The notes under the pieces: generated by a model
The model's database searches: none
What the model saw: only the letters and a program-made list of their open reading frames with translations
Told to the model about the DNA's origin: nothing
Position numbers and translations under genes: made by a program
Shown here: positions 25,517 through 34,800 of the stretch, piece by piece
Layout: every line of letters starts with the position of its first letter
Numbering within the stretch: the stretch's first letter is position 1
DNA from: Bacillota bacterium
GTDB taxonomy: Bacteria; Bacillota; Dehalobacteriia; UBA4068
NCBI GenBank assembly: GCA_024679955.1
Contig: JAILCQ010000041.1
Location: 20,161-84,160 of the forward strand
Reading direction: 5' to 3'
Length of the DNA: 64,000 bases

Positions 25517-25782
25517 CTGTTTTACTCACTTTCATAAAGTACAATTCGTATGCTACCGGAAGCAAATGGAATAACTGTCATTTTAATCTGCAAAGATACT
25601 TTTGCAAACAAAAATCTTGGCTTTTTTCCGCAGTGAACCGGGAAAAACGACCTCCTGATCGACCTCCGCAGGCCCGAAAACGCAGTCAGCACAAGGATTT
25701 TCCCGATTCGCTTTATCCGGAAAACACGTTTTTCTCTCTTATTCATGGTTCCGGTCGCAGAAAAGCCTTCCTCGAAAAAGAC

Positions 25783-25828
25783 AAAAAAAATCCCGAAAAA
25801 CCAGATAAATCCAGGCTTTCGGGATTTT
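25783..25828 (-). terminator. Terminator of tRNA-Leu(CAA)
   Basis: On the minus strand AAAATCCCGAAAG pairs with TTTTCGGGATTTT around an inner CTGG/CCAG, followed by a run of T (25783-25790). It starts a few bases after the tRNA 3' end. Confidence 0.85.
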
Positions 25829-25832
25829 CGGA

Positions 25833-25916
25833 TGGTGCCGGTGGCCGGACTTGAACCGGCACGTCCGAAGACACTTGATTTTGAGTCAAGCACGTCTGCC
25901 ATTCCATCACACCGGC
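25833..25916 (-). tRNA. tRNA-Leu (anticodon CAA)
   Basis: 84 nt with encoded CCA. Acceptor GCCGGTG pairs with CACCGGC, anticodon loop CTCAAAA gives CAA, variable arm GTCTTCGGAC, T-arm GGTTCAAGTCC. Confidence 0.95.
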
Positions 25917-25935
25917 ATTTCGTCGTACAAGAGAT

Positions 25936-25964
25936 ATTATACAAAAACCGGCGATAAAAATCAA
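25936..25964 (-). promoter_or_regulatory. Promoter of tRNA-Leu(CAA)
   Basis: TTGATT (25959-25964) and TATAAT (25936-25941) on the minus strand, spacer 17. Confidence 0.8.
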
Positions 25965-26052
25965 TAGCCCCGTATAAAAAATTTTCGCCAAAGAAAGAAA
26001 TAACGGATGCTTGTCCCTTGGATAATTTTTGAACAGCAAATAAAAATTCATC

Positions 26053-26081
26053 TTGCAAGATATAAAAACTTATGTTAAAAT
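26053..26081 (+). promoter_or_regulatory. Promoter of tRNA-Leu(GAG)
   Basis: TTGCAA (26053-26058) and TAAAAT (26076-26081), spacer 17, 18 bases before the tRNA. Confidence 0.75.
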
Positions 26082-26099
26082 AATCGTTGTGCAGTATGC

Positions 26100-26184
26100 G
26101 CGGTAGTGCTGGAATAGGCAGACAGGTACGTTTGAGGGGCGTATGTCGAAAGGCGTATGGGTTCAAGTCCCATCTACCGCACCA
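26100..26184 (+). tRNA. tRNA-Leu (anticodon GAG)
   Basis: 85 nt with encoded CCA (26182-26184). Acceptor GCGGTAG pairs with CTACCGC, anticodon loop TTGAGGG gives GAG, T-arm GGTTCAAGTCC. It diverges from tRNA-Leu(CAA). Confidence 0.95.
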
Positions 26185-26223
26185 CGCCGTCGCGGACTTT
26201 GCAGGTTCGCGACGGCGTTTTCT
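26185..26223 (+). terminator. Terminator of tRNA-Leu(GAG)
   Basis: Perfect 10-bp stem CGCCGTCGCG (26185-26194) with CGCGACGGCG (26208-26217), then TTTTCTG. It begins directly after the CCA. Confidence 0.85.
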
Positions 26224-26388
26224 GTTATCCATGCAAAAATCAATGCAAACGCCGTATCTCCCATTCCCGCCGTTGCTCCTCTTCTCTGCAAAAGATCGCG
26301 GGCCGTCTCGCCGGGCCAGTTGCAAGCCCCTCCCGACGGCGCTTTCTTTTATCGACACCCGCTCGTTTTCCGGCAGCATGCATCAAAG

Positions 26389-26437
26389 AAAGCCGCCTTT
26401 TCCCTATCATGCCACATGGGAAGACGGCTTTTTCTTT
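26389..26437. terminator. Terminator downstream of livM
   Basis: AAAGCCG (26389-26395) pairs with CGGCTTT (26425-26431), with an inner TTCCC/GGGAA. T-runs follow on both strands. It closes the liv operon and insulates it from the tRNA unit. Confidence 0.7.
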
Positions 26438-26469
26438 TTCATAAGGCTATATATCTATAACGTCGTCCG

Positions 26470-27723
26470 CTAATTTTCGCTTTGGAAGGTTTGCTCCGAA
26501 ACCGACGGCGCGGCGGGCTCCGCCAATTGCCGCAGCTTACGGTTGAACAGAGCGCAATAATTCCGTACCCGTTTGGGGATCAGCCCGGCGGGCCGGACGA
26601 TCAAAACCGTTACCAAAACCAAGGCGTAAATCAACTGGGCATAATCGGCGAATTCCCGCAGCTTTTCCGTTAACACGGTAAGCAAAAACGCGCCGACCAC
26701 CACGCCGATGGGATTATCCATACCGCCCAAAATCACCATACAAATAAAAATCAACGAACGGGCGAAGGTATAATCGGAAGGCCCTACAAAGCTGGTCAAA
26801 CCGGCGTTCAAAGCCCCGCCGATACCGCAAAAAATGGAACCGATAATAAAAGCGAACAATTTGCGGCGATTGCAGTTGATCCCCAAACAATTGGCAGCCA
26901 CCTCGTCTTGGGCGATGGTGTTCAGAGAAAGGCCGTAATGGGAAACCCCCACCCGCATGGCGATATAGATAAAGAAAATCAAAATCAGCAAACAGAAGAA
27001 AAACAAAGGCACATGGGGCGCCAGTTTTATGCCAAACAGCGTATAGCTTTTATAAAAAGCAAAATCGCCGATGGATAAAGATTTGACGCCGGTGATCCCG
27101 TTGGGGCCGCCAAAATAAGGGATATTTTTGATCAACTGGGTAAACACCAGCTGCAAGGCCATGGTGACCAAAGACAGGTAATAACCCTTGGTGCGCAGGG
27201 TCGGCAAACCGATCAGCAGCCCGGCTGTGCAGCTGAAAAAAATGGCGGCCAAAATCCCGATCCAACCGGAAAGTCCCATATTCACGGTAACCACCGCCAT
27301 GGAATACGCGCCGATGCCCATGAAGGCGGCGGGGGCAAAGTTCACCATATCTGCAGAACCCATCTGAAAATTCAGCCCCAGGCACACCATGGAATAAATA
27401 CAGGCCATGACCGCAATATGCGCGATATATTGAGAAGATTTGGGCGCAAACAGCAGCGGCATAGCCATGGCGCAGAGAAACGCGACGGTAAAGGCAAGCT
27501 TTTTATGGCGGATAAACAAATCGTAAACCCAGGCGATGATCCGGTATTTATCCGCCGCCAGCAAACCGACGATCACCAGGAGAATAAAAGCCAAACTGAC
27601 AAAGGCCGGCGCACGCAGAATGGCATAAGCCAGCGCGAAGATGAACACATTGATCAGCACCACCGCAAGCCGTTGCGAAGCGTCGCTTTTTAGTTTGAGA
27701 GAAAAACCGGTTTTGTCCGTCAT
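26470..27723 (-). CDS. livM: Branched-chain amino acid ABC transporter permease LivM
   Basis: Second membrane subunit of the leucine/isoleucine/valine importer, 417 residues with about ten predicted helices. Conserved are GLNFQMGSADMVNFAPAAFMGIGAY, the LPTLRTKGYYLSLVTMA stretch and the cytoplasmic EAA-like loop SLNTIAQDEVAANCLGI. The C-terminal 30 residues form a hydrophilic tail not needed for the fold. It is the last gene of livGFKHM, 15 bases after livH, with GAGGAGGGG before ATG 27723. Confidence 0.92.
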   Translation of the reverse strand: MTDKTGFSLKLKSDASQRLAVVLINVFIFALAYAILRAPAFVSLAFILLVIVGLLAADKYRIIAWVYDLFIRHKKLAFTVAFLCAMAMPLLFAPKSSQYIAHIAVMACIYSMVCLGLNFQMGSADMVNFAPAAFMGIGAYSMAVVTVNMGLSGWIGILAAIFFSCTAGLLIGLPTLRTKGYYLSLVTMALQLVFTQLIKNIPYFGGPNGITGVKSLSIGDFAFYKSYTLFGIKLAPHVPLFFFCLLILIFFIYIAMRVGVSHYGLSLNTIAQDEVAANCLGINCNRRKLFAFIIGSIFCGIGGALNAGLTSFVGPSDYTFARSLIFICMVILGGMDNPIGVVVGAFLLTVLTEKLREFADYAQLIYALVLVTVLIVRPAGLIPKRVRNYCALFNRKLRQLAEPAAPSVSEQTFQSEN

Positions 27724-27738
27724 CGCAGTCCCCTCCTC

Positions 27739-28710
27739 TCAAACTTTTTCCACCGTCTTTTCGCCGATAATGCCTTCCGGCTTAAAGACAATAAAGATCA
27801 CGACCACCACAAAAGCAAGAATACTGGCGTAAGCGGAACCGTTGGGCACATAGCCGGACACCATCACTTCCACAAAAGCCAATAGCATACCGCCTAAAAC
27901 CGCGCCCCAGGTGTTGCGCAAACCGCCGACCACTGCGGCGGAAAAGCCTTTGATGCCAAACATGGAACCGTTATCAAAACTCATTATGGTTTGATAACTG
28001 CCTACCAAAAAACCGCTGATGGCCAAAACCACGCCGCCGATCACAAAGGTGATGACAATGCTGCGGGATACGTTGATCCCCGTCATCAGCGATAATTCTT
28101 TATTTTGCGAAATAGCCTGCATGGCCAGACCCGTCTTCGTTTTATTCAAAAAGAGAAATAACAATAGCAGGATCACAACCGTCACCAGGACGATAATGAT
28201 ATTGCGGGCGGCGGTGGAACCGCCCAAGGACAACAAAGAGGGAAAGCTTTGGGGATTGCGGCCGCTTACCACATGAACGGCGTTTTCACCCGCCACCATG
28301 TCGGCCACCCCGTTGGTCACCGGCATGAACATCAGGCCGATCACCTCCCGGATCACCGTACCTAAAGCAATGGTAGATAACAAAGGCATCAAGGCGGATG
28401 ATTTTTCAAAGGGCTTGATGGAAAAACGATGGGTCAACAGCCCTAAAACGGCGCAAAACAAAATGCCGATCAACAGCAGCAGCAAAATGACCAACAGCAG
28501 AGGCCAAGTCCCGGTTACGCCCAGACCGTTCAGTATCGTATACGAGGCCAATATAGAAAAGGCGCCGAATATGGCTATATCGCCGCAGCAGAATACCACC
28601 ACGTCCATCACGCCGAAAAACAGCGAAAAACCAATGGCCACCAATGTATAGGTGCAGCCCAGCAAAACCGCGCTCCCAATCAAATCCAGCAAATAGCCCA
28701 TAGGAACCAT
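27739..28710 (-). CDS. livH: Branched-chain amino acid ABC transporter permease LivH
   Basis: First membrane subunit of the branched-chain amino acid importer, 323 residues, about eight helices. Typical are the N-terminal GYLLDLIGSAVLLGCTYTLV, the coupling loop with AMQAISQNKELSLMTGINV and GFSAAVVGGLRNTWGAVLGG. Two start codons are possible; ATG 28710 has AAAGGAG 4 bases upstream. It follows livK after a 74-base gap that holds a perfect hairpin. Confidence 0.92.
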   Translation of the reverse strand: MVPMGYLLDLIGSAVLLGCTYTLVAIGFSLFFGVMDVVVFCCGDIAIFGAFSILASYTILNGLGVTGTWPLLLVILLLLLIGILFCAVLGLLTHRFSIKPFEKSSALMPLLSTIALGTVIREVIGLMFMPVTNGVADMVAGENAVHVVSGRNPQSFPSLLSLGGSTAARNIIIVLVTVVILLLLFLFLNKTKTGLAMQAISQNKELSLMTGINVSRSIVITFVIGGVVLAISGFLVGSYQTIMSFDNGSMFGIKGFSAAVVGGLRNTWGAVLGGMLLAFVEVMVSGYVPNGSAYASILAFVVVVIFIVFKPEGIIGEKTVEKV

Positions 28711-28742
28711 TCAACTCCTTTCAAAAAAGGATGCGTTGTCAA

Positions 28743-28770
28743 ACAGGGAGACGCTTTCGCGTCTCCCTGT
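28743..28770 (-). other. Intercistronic hairpin between livK and livH
   Basis: Perfect 12-bp stem, ACAGGGAGACGC (28743-28754) with GCGTCTCCCTGT (28759-28770), TTTC loop, 15 bases past the livK stop. No T-run, so it more likely blocks 3' exonucleases and raises the LivK to permease ratio. Confidence 0.75.
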
Positions 28771-28784
28771 GCTGTGCCATACGT

Positions 28785-30005
28785 TTATTGCCCGCCGAAA
28801 CTACGAGTGCCGTCGGCATATTCGGAATTCAGATAATTGATCCATTTGCCGTCTTGCACAACGTTCAAATATGTAGCCACATTTGTGGTTTGACCGATTT
28901 CATCAAAGGTCGTGGTGCCGAAAATACCGGTGGTTTCGCTGTCTTTGATGGCGTCCACCATCGCTTCGGCCGTAGGCGCGTCGCCGCAGGCGGATAAAGC
29001 GTTGAGCAGGATCAAAGCCGCTTCATATGCGTACGGCGTGTAAGCGCCGATGGGTTCGGAATAACCGGCCAAATTATAGGCTTCCGTAAAAGCCCGCCCG
29101 GCGTCGGTGCTGTCCAGGTCCACGCCGGGACTGACCACCAAAGCCCCCTCCGCCGCTTCCGCGCCGATTTTCAGAAAGTCGGGGGTTTTCATACCCGAGA
29201 TACCGGCGAAGAGGATATCGGTGACGCCGGCTTGATAAAGCTGCAATTTCAGCAAGGAGGCGATTTCCACCGTAGAACCGCAATAGACGGCTTTGGCGCC
29301 GCTGTTTTTGATTTTGGCCACCACAGCGGAAAAATCAGTGGCGTCTTCCTGCACGACTTCGGAACCTAGGGGCGTCAAACCCCGTTTGCTCAATTCCTGG
29401 GTGAATACTTCCAGGTTGCCTTGGCCGTAATCGCCGGCGTCGGAAACGATGAACCAGTCCGTATATCCCAAATCATCCAGCACCACCGCTGCGGAAGCGG
29501 AGTTCTCCTGGCTGGCGGTAGGCGCGGAACGGGTAATATAGGGATAATTGCCGGCGTTGGTCAAATCATCGCGGATCGCGCCCCAGATCAACAGGGGTAT
29601 CTCTGCTTCCTTGAACACCGCGCTGGCTGCGGCGGCGGGACCGGAATTCCAAAAGCCGCTGGCCGCGACTACCGCCGGATCGGCCACCACCTGGTTGGCG
29701 CCGGCCACGGCCACCGAATCGGTGCCCTGGTCGTCGATGACGATCGTCTCGATGGTATACGGATATTCGCCGGAAGCATTGGCCGCGGCGATGGCCATCA
29801 GGAACGCATTGCGGGCGGCCGTGCCTTCCGCCGAATCGCCGCCGGTAATGGGAGCAAAAAAGCCGAGCTTGACAACACTGGCGGTACTGCCGCCGCCGTC
29901 GCCGCTTTCTCCGCCATCCCCGCTTTGAGGACCGCAGCCGGTAAACAATAAAGCTACTGCCAGTAGGACGATCAGCGTCGCCCAAAACCATTTCGCATTT
30001 TTCAT
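28785..30005 (-). CDS. livK: Branched-chain amino acid ABC transporter substrate-binding lipoprotein
   Basis: A 406-residue periplasmic-binding-fold type I protein anchored by lipid. Signal peptide with lipobox LFTGC (Cys 24), then a Gly/Ser/Asp-rich linker and two lobes. VKLGFFAPITGGDSAEGTAA and GANQVVADPAVVAASG are characteristic of Leu/Ile/Val-binding proteins. Lgt of this window would modify it. It lies between the ATPase genes and the permease genes, an order seen in several Firmicutes. The ligand is inferred from family and context; amides or other amino acids remain possible. Confidence 0.9.
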   Translation of the reverse strand: MKNAKWFWATLIVLLAVALLFTGCGPQSGDGGESGDGGGSTASVVKLGFFAPITGGDSAEGTAARNAFLMAIAAANASGEYPYTIETIVIDDQGTDSVAVAGANQVVADPAVVAASGFWNSGPAAAASAVFKEAEIPLLIWGAIRDDLTNAGNYPYITRSAPTASQENSASAAVVLDDLGYTDWFIVSDAGDYGQGNLEVFTQELSKRGLTPLGSEVVQEDATDFSAVVAKIKNSGAKAVYCGSTVEIASLLKLQLYQAGVTDILFAGISGMKTPDFLKIGAEAAEGALVVSPGVDLDSTDAGRAFTEAYNLAGYSEPIGAYTPYAYEAALILLNALSACGDAPTAEAMVDAIKDSETTGIFGTTTFDEIGQTTNVATYLNVVQDGKWINYLNSEYADGTRSFGGQ

Positions 30006-30109
30006 CGCTCATTCTCCTCCTTTTCTTTTCTTCTCTTTTCTTTGCCAATTGTCTTTTGGACAAGAAACGCTTGCATACAGCATCGCAGCATCTAGCGTAA
30101 CAGCCTCTG

Positions 30110-30817
30110 CTACATAACCGGATTTTCTACAAATTCGCTTTTTTGCAGCACATCGCTGGCGCCGGAAAAAACGATGGCGCCTTTTTGGATCACGTATCCG
30201 CGGGAAGAAACGGCCAAAGCTTTGGCTGCGTTTTGTTCCACCAGCAAAATCGTCATTTTATCTTTTTTTAAGCGTTGAATGATATCGAACACTTCCTCCA
30301 CCATGATCGGCGCCAGTCCCAAAGACGGCTCGTCTAAAATCAGCAATTTGGGCTTGTTGATCACCGCCCGGGCAATCGCCAACATGGTGCGTTCGCCGCC
30401 GGACAAAGTGCCGGCCTTTTGCTGCAAACGATCCTTTAAAACCGGGAAAGAAGTATAGATCTCTTCCAGCCTGTCTTGCAAAATCTTGGCGTCATTGACA
30501 TAGAAAGCGCCCATTTTTAAATTGGTTTCCACCGTCATTTTGGGAAAAGTACCCACCGCCGCCCCGGATAACGAGACGCCTTCCGCCACCCGTTTGTGGG
30601 TCGGCCAGCTGTCGATGCAAACGCCGCCCAGCTTCATCGTGCCCTGGTCGGCTTTTACCATATTGAGGATGGCTTTCACCAAAGTGGTTTTTCCGGAGCC
30701 GTTGGCTCCCAAAACACAGCTGACCTCTCCTTCGGCTATATCCAAATTCACATCCCTCAACATGGGGATGCGGCCATAACTGGTATGCAGATTGCGGACT
30801 TCCAACATCGTGCTCAT
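30110..30817 (-). CDS. livF: Branched-chain amino acid ABC transporter ATP-binding protein LivF
   Basis: A 235-residue ABC ATPase. Walker A GANGSGKTT, signature LSGGERTMLAIARA, Walker B LLILDEPSLGLAP and the switch His-to-Gln-rich ILLVEQNA typical of LivF. The start overlaps the livG stop (ATGA at 30814-30817), so the two are translationally coupled. A 104-base gap with GGAGGAG leads to livK. Confidence 0.93.
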   Translation of the reverse strand: MSTMLEVRNLHTSYGRIPMLRDVNLDIAEGEVSCVLGANGSGKTTLVKAILNMVKADQGTMKLGGVCIDSWPTHKRVAEGVSLSGAAVGTFPKMTVETNLKMGAFYVNDAKILQDRLEEIYTSFPVLKDRLQQKAGTLSGGERTMLAIARAVINKPKLLILDEPSLGLAPIMVEEVFDIIQRLKKDKMTILLVEQNAAKALAVSSRGYVIQKGAIVFSGASDVLQKSEFVENPVM

Positions 30818-31590
30818 ACGGCGGCACCTCCCAAGTAGGCATGGATCACGTCCGGATCTTTGACCACTTCATTGTACAAACCTTCCGCGATTTTCATACC
30901 GGCGTTGAACACCACGATCCTCTGAGGGACCGATTCCATCACTTTCATATCATGCTCAATAATGATGATGCAGATATCCTGTATTTTTTCCTTGATCTTG
31001 CGGATATCTTCCATCATCGACATGGTTTCTTCATCGTTCAAACCGGCTGTGGGTTCATCCAGCAGCAACAGGGCGGGATGTCCCACCAAAGCGCGGCTGA
31101 TCTCGATTCGCCGGCGATCGATATGCGGGATATTCTTGGTCAATTCATAACGGCGGTCGATCAGCTTGGGATTAAAATAACTGATCATATCCATGCATTC
31201 CTGCACGCCCTGATAGATTTCATCATTGGTTTTTTTCGGCCGCAGGATCACGTCCAGAAAACCGGCTTTTTGCTTGGTGGACAAACCGATCAAAATATTA
31301 TCGACCACGGATAAGTCCCAGCATAACCGGCTGGCTTGATAGGTTCGGGACATGCCTTTTTTAAAGATTTCATACGGCTTCAGACCGGTAATGTTCTCGC
31401 CCCGGAAATGCACCGTGCCCTTGCTGGCGGGATAAATACCGCTGATGATATTGAGGAAGGTGGTTTTTCCGGAGCCGTTGGGGCCGATCAAACCGACCAC
31501 TTCCTTTGGATCAATGGTAAAATCAACGTCTTTGACAGCCCAAAGTCCGCCGAAATGGATAGACAGATCTTTCGTTTCCAACAAAGCCAT
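30814..31590 (-). CDS. livG: Branched-chain amino acid ABC transporter ATP-binding protein LivG
   Basis: A 258-residue ABC ATPase that heads the operon. Walker A GPNGSGKTT, Walker B LLLLDEPTAGLNDEE, the LivG insert with YEIFKKGMSRTYQASRLCWDL and the switch IIIIEHDMKV are present. The usual LSGG signature is replaced by NIPHIDRRRIEISRAL, a deviation that may weaken ATP hydrolysis at one site or be compensated by LivF. ATG 31590 is chosen for GGGGAGG 10 bases upstream; the longer frame to 31680 adds a hydrophobic segment not seen in the family. Confidence 0.9.
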   Translation of the reverse strand: MALLETKDLSIHFGGLWAVKDVDFTIDPKEVVGLIGPNGSGKTTFLNIISGIYPASKGTVHFRGENITGLKPYEIFKKGMSRTYQASRLCWDLSVVDNILIGLSTKQKAGFLDVILRPKKTNDEIYQGVQECMDMISYFNPKLIDRRYELTKNIPHIDRRRIEISRALVGHPALLLLDEPTAGLNDEETMSMMEDIRKIKEKIQDICIIIIEHDMKVMESVPQRIVVFNAGMKIAEGLYNEVVKDPDVIHAYLGGAAV

Positions 31591-31821
31591 TCCTATTTTC
31601 CCTCCCCGCAGGCAAACCGCAAATACGCGAACAAGCAAAAAATAGAATGAAAAAACGCCGCTTCCGAATTTCAGATTCAATATTATTTTACTCTGTCATT
31701 ACTAATCGTTTACCCACCAACCAATTTATTCGTTATCCGGTCTGATTCTGATTTGTTACAGAATATGTAGAAAGATGAAAATCATGAGAAAAACAGTAAA
31801 ATAAACGCCTTCCATGATCCG

Positions 31822-34800
31822 CTATTCTTCCGTTTCAATAAGAATGCCCTCTATATCGCCGCCGTTATGGTTTTCCGTCTGCCAGGAAAAGGGAGCGTCC
31901 TTTGGCAAACGGTACAAAAACGGCTTGCCGTTTGCCATATATTCATATTTGTTTTCATTGATTTGCAAATCCGTGGCGGCGGCGCGCGCATACAGGTTTT
32001 CCAAAGCGGTGATCGCCAGGATGGTTTGGGCCAGGCTGCCCTCCGGTTGCGACAAAGCCTGCTCCCGGTACCGGCATAATGCCGCGGACTCTTCCGCGCC
32101 GCCCCAGTACAACGAAAGCAATGCCAACAACCAGTTTTCTTCATCGCTGAAAGCGCCGGCCTGCTGTTCACACCAGGCGTCTACACCGGCGGCAAATCTT
32201 TCCGTAAAACAGTTTTTGGCGTTTTGCTCGCCGCCGGATAAGCACAAGCCCCACAGCAAATAAAAGCATTCGCTGTCCGTCAAGTCCGGGCTTTCCAATA
32301 GCCTGTAGATTTCCGGTACCACGCCCGCCCGCAAGGCCGCCAAACCTGTCAAGGCCAGGACCTGGGATTTTCGATCGTCGGGCTTTATCATGATCCCGCG
32401 AAAATACGCTTTCAACAGGGAGGCGTCAACCGTTTGCGGATGGGAGGCCGCCACCAGTAAGGAAAGGGTCAGATCCGCCTCCTCATTGGTGCCGGGGGCA
32501 ATGCCGCCGCTATCCGTCTGCCGGCTCTCCCCTTCCCAACCGGGGAAAGCGAAAAACGGTTCCTCATTGTTTTCCGCCGCAAAGGAAGAGAGATAAGCCC
32601 GGGCGGCGGCGGCGCTGAACAGCTTGTCGCTGGCGGCGGTTTCCTCCGCGGGTTGAAGGGCTTCCTCCAACAAATAGCGCCAGTAGGCCGCTCTTACGCC
32701 GCTATCCGCCAGCAGCAAAGCCTCCCCCGCCGTCTCTTGCGCCGCTTCGCCGGCATACACCTGCCGCCAGGTATAGGCCGCCGCCGTATCCGCCTGGGGT
32801 TCAGCCCCAGCGTCCGCGCCGCTTACGGCAAAAGGCAAACACAGCGTGGCGCAATAGGCCTCGCCGTCTATGCCTACGGTTTCCACAAGCAAATAATATT
32901 CCCCCGTTTGCTGGGGCGACAGCGTTACCGATACTCTTCCCTGACGATCAGCGGTCAGCAAAGCAAAATATTCCGTCTCGCCCCGGAAATCCCTTGCCGT
33001 ATCCGCTCCGGCCTGCGGCGAGGAGAAAACTTGCCGTTTGCCGTTGGTGGAAGCGGCAAAAGAAACATTGCGCCGCAATAAATCCCCGTAAATCCAATCC
33101 TGCACATGGGCTGTAGGCGGCGTTTCGCTTTTGATCAGCGATACCGCCACATGATAGCCGGGAGCGGCGGTAAGATGGACCGTGCTTTCTTCTCCCAGGC
33201 GCTGGGGCAAATCCCCCTCCATATTCAGGTTTGCCCGCCGGTCGTCGTCATTCAATAGCAAAGAGCAGGGCGGGGTGATCAGATATTCGCCGTTGCGATA
33301 GGCCACGCCCCATAAAAAATAGTTGCGCCGGTTTTCCGGTTCAAACAGACCCAGGTGCCGCGGCTGCTTTTCCACCGCGTAGCCGACAATGCCGCCTTCG
33401 TCGCGGATAAACAAATAGCTGCCGGCATCATCGATATCAAAAGCCATACGATAGGATTCGCCTAAGCGCAGCTGGCTGTCGCCCATACTGATGGTGGGCC
33501 CGCTGAAGGCCTGGGTAGGCTCCGTATTCTGCGCAGGCGCGGCTTCGCCGATACGGAAATCGGCGTCCACCAGGTTTTTGCCGCTTTGACTGATTTCCAG
33601 GCGGTAGCGGCCCTGCCGCAAATAGGGTAATTGCCATTCCCCCTGGAAAAAATATCCGTCCAAAGGGGCGTATATGCGGTATAAGGGCGCGGTCTCCCCT
33701 TCCCGGTACAAATATACGGAAACCCGTTCGTAGGCCAGAGCCGAGCCGTCCACCGGCTGCACCAGTCCCCAAAAACGCAGCGTATCTCCGTTTTGATATA
33801 CATCCTTATCCAAATACAAATAGCGCCACAAAAACGGCTTGTTCTCTTCTTCCGGGCTGTAGCCGAAATCCTGCACCACCAGGGTGCTGCCATCGTGAGT
33901 CAGCAAATATACTTCATCCTGGGGAAAGCGATCCAGCAAAATCGCGCCGCCGCTATCCGCGGTATAGGTTTGTTCCTGGCGATGGGCCACGACCCTGGCA
34001 TTGGCGGCAGGTTCACCGCTAAGGGAATGATGGGCCCAGATGAGCAGTTTGTTTCCGCCGGCAGCGGAAAAGGCGGAAAGATCGTTGACCTGAAACAGCT
34101 GCAGGCATTGCTGATCCTGATATTTGGCGCAAAGCGCATAATAGCCGCCGGCCTGCGGGGAAATCTGCAGAAGCCAGCTATTGTCCTCCGCCCTTTGCAG
34201 CGGTTTTGTCCCGGCTTCCAACAGTTTCGCCTCCCGGCCCAGCAGTTCCGGGGAGGAAGCTTGTCCCAGGCCCCATTGGGGATATATCCATTGCAGGCGG
34301 CATAAACAAGCGGCAAAGCTCTCCGCATCCGGCAAAGCATACAGAGAAAAGGGCATTTCCGGCGTTTCCTGGCCTTCGCCGGGATCGCCATCGGAAAAAT
34401 GCAGGGCAAAGGACGGCGCTTCCGCCGCCGTGAACACAGAAGCGCCGCGCATACGCCAGACCGTCCGGGCCGGTCCTTCCGGATCTGGCTCTGTTTCAAA
34501 AGCAAAGCTTACCGGCTCCGCCAGCTGCAACTCCCCATCCTCCAGGGGCAGCGCGGAAAGGGAAACATGATAAACGGTAAGCCCCTGCCAACCGTTATCC
34601 GGCTGAAAATACAAGGTTTGCCCCTGCTGGGAAAAAACGCCGGAGACAGCCGGATCGATCGTCACATACGCCTTCAGACGGCTGGCGTCCACCGGCAGCG
34701 TGCGGTTCAAAGTCAGCTCCATAGCGGCATGAAGCGGCGTCTGGGTTTGCTGATCCGCCGGCCGGTGTTCCGATACGGCCAGAGGCTCGCTGGTCTGCGC

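Noticed and set aside
25522..26379. 285-residue open frame on the minus strand
   Set aside because: It runs through tRNA-Leu(CAA), its promoter and terminator, and through the tRNA-Leu(GAG) on the other strand; composition is random and no ribosome binding site is present.
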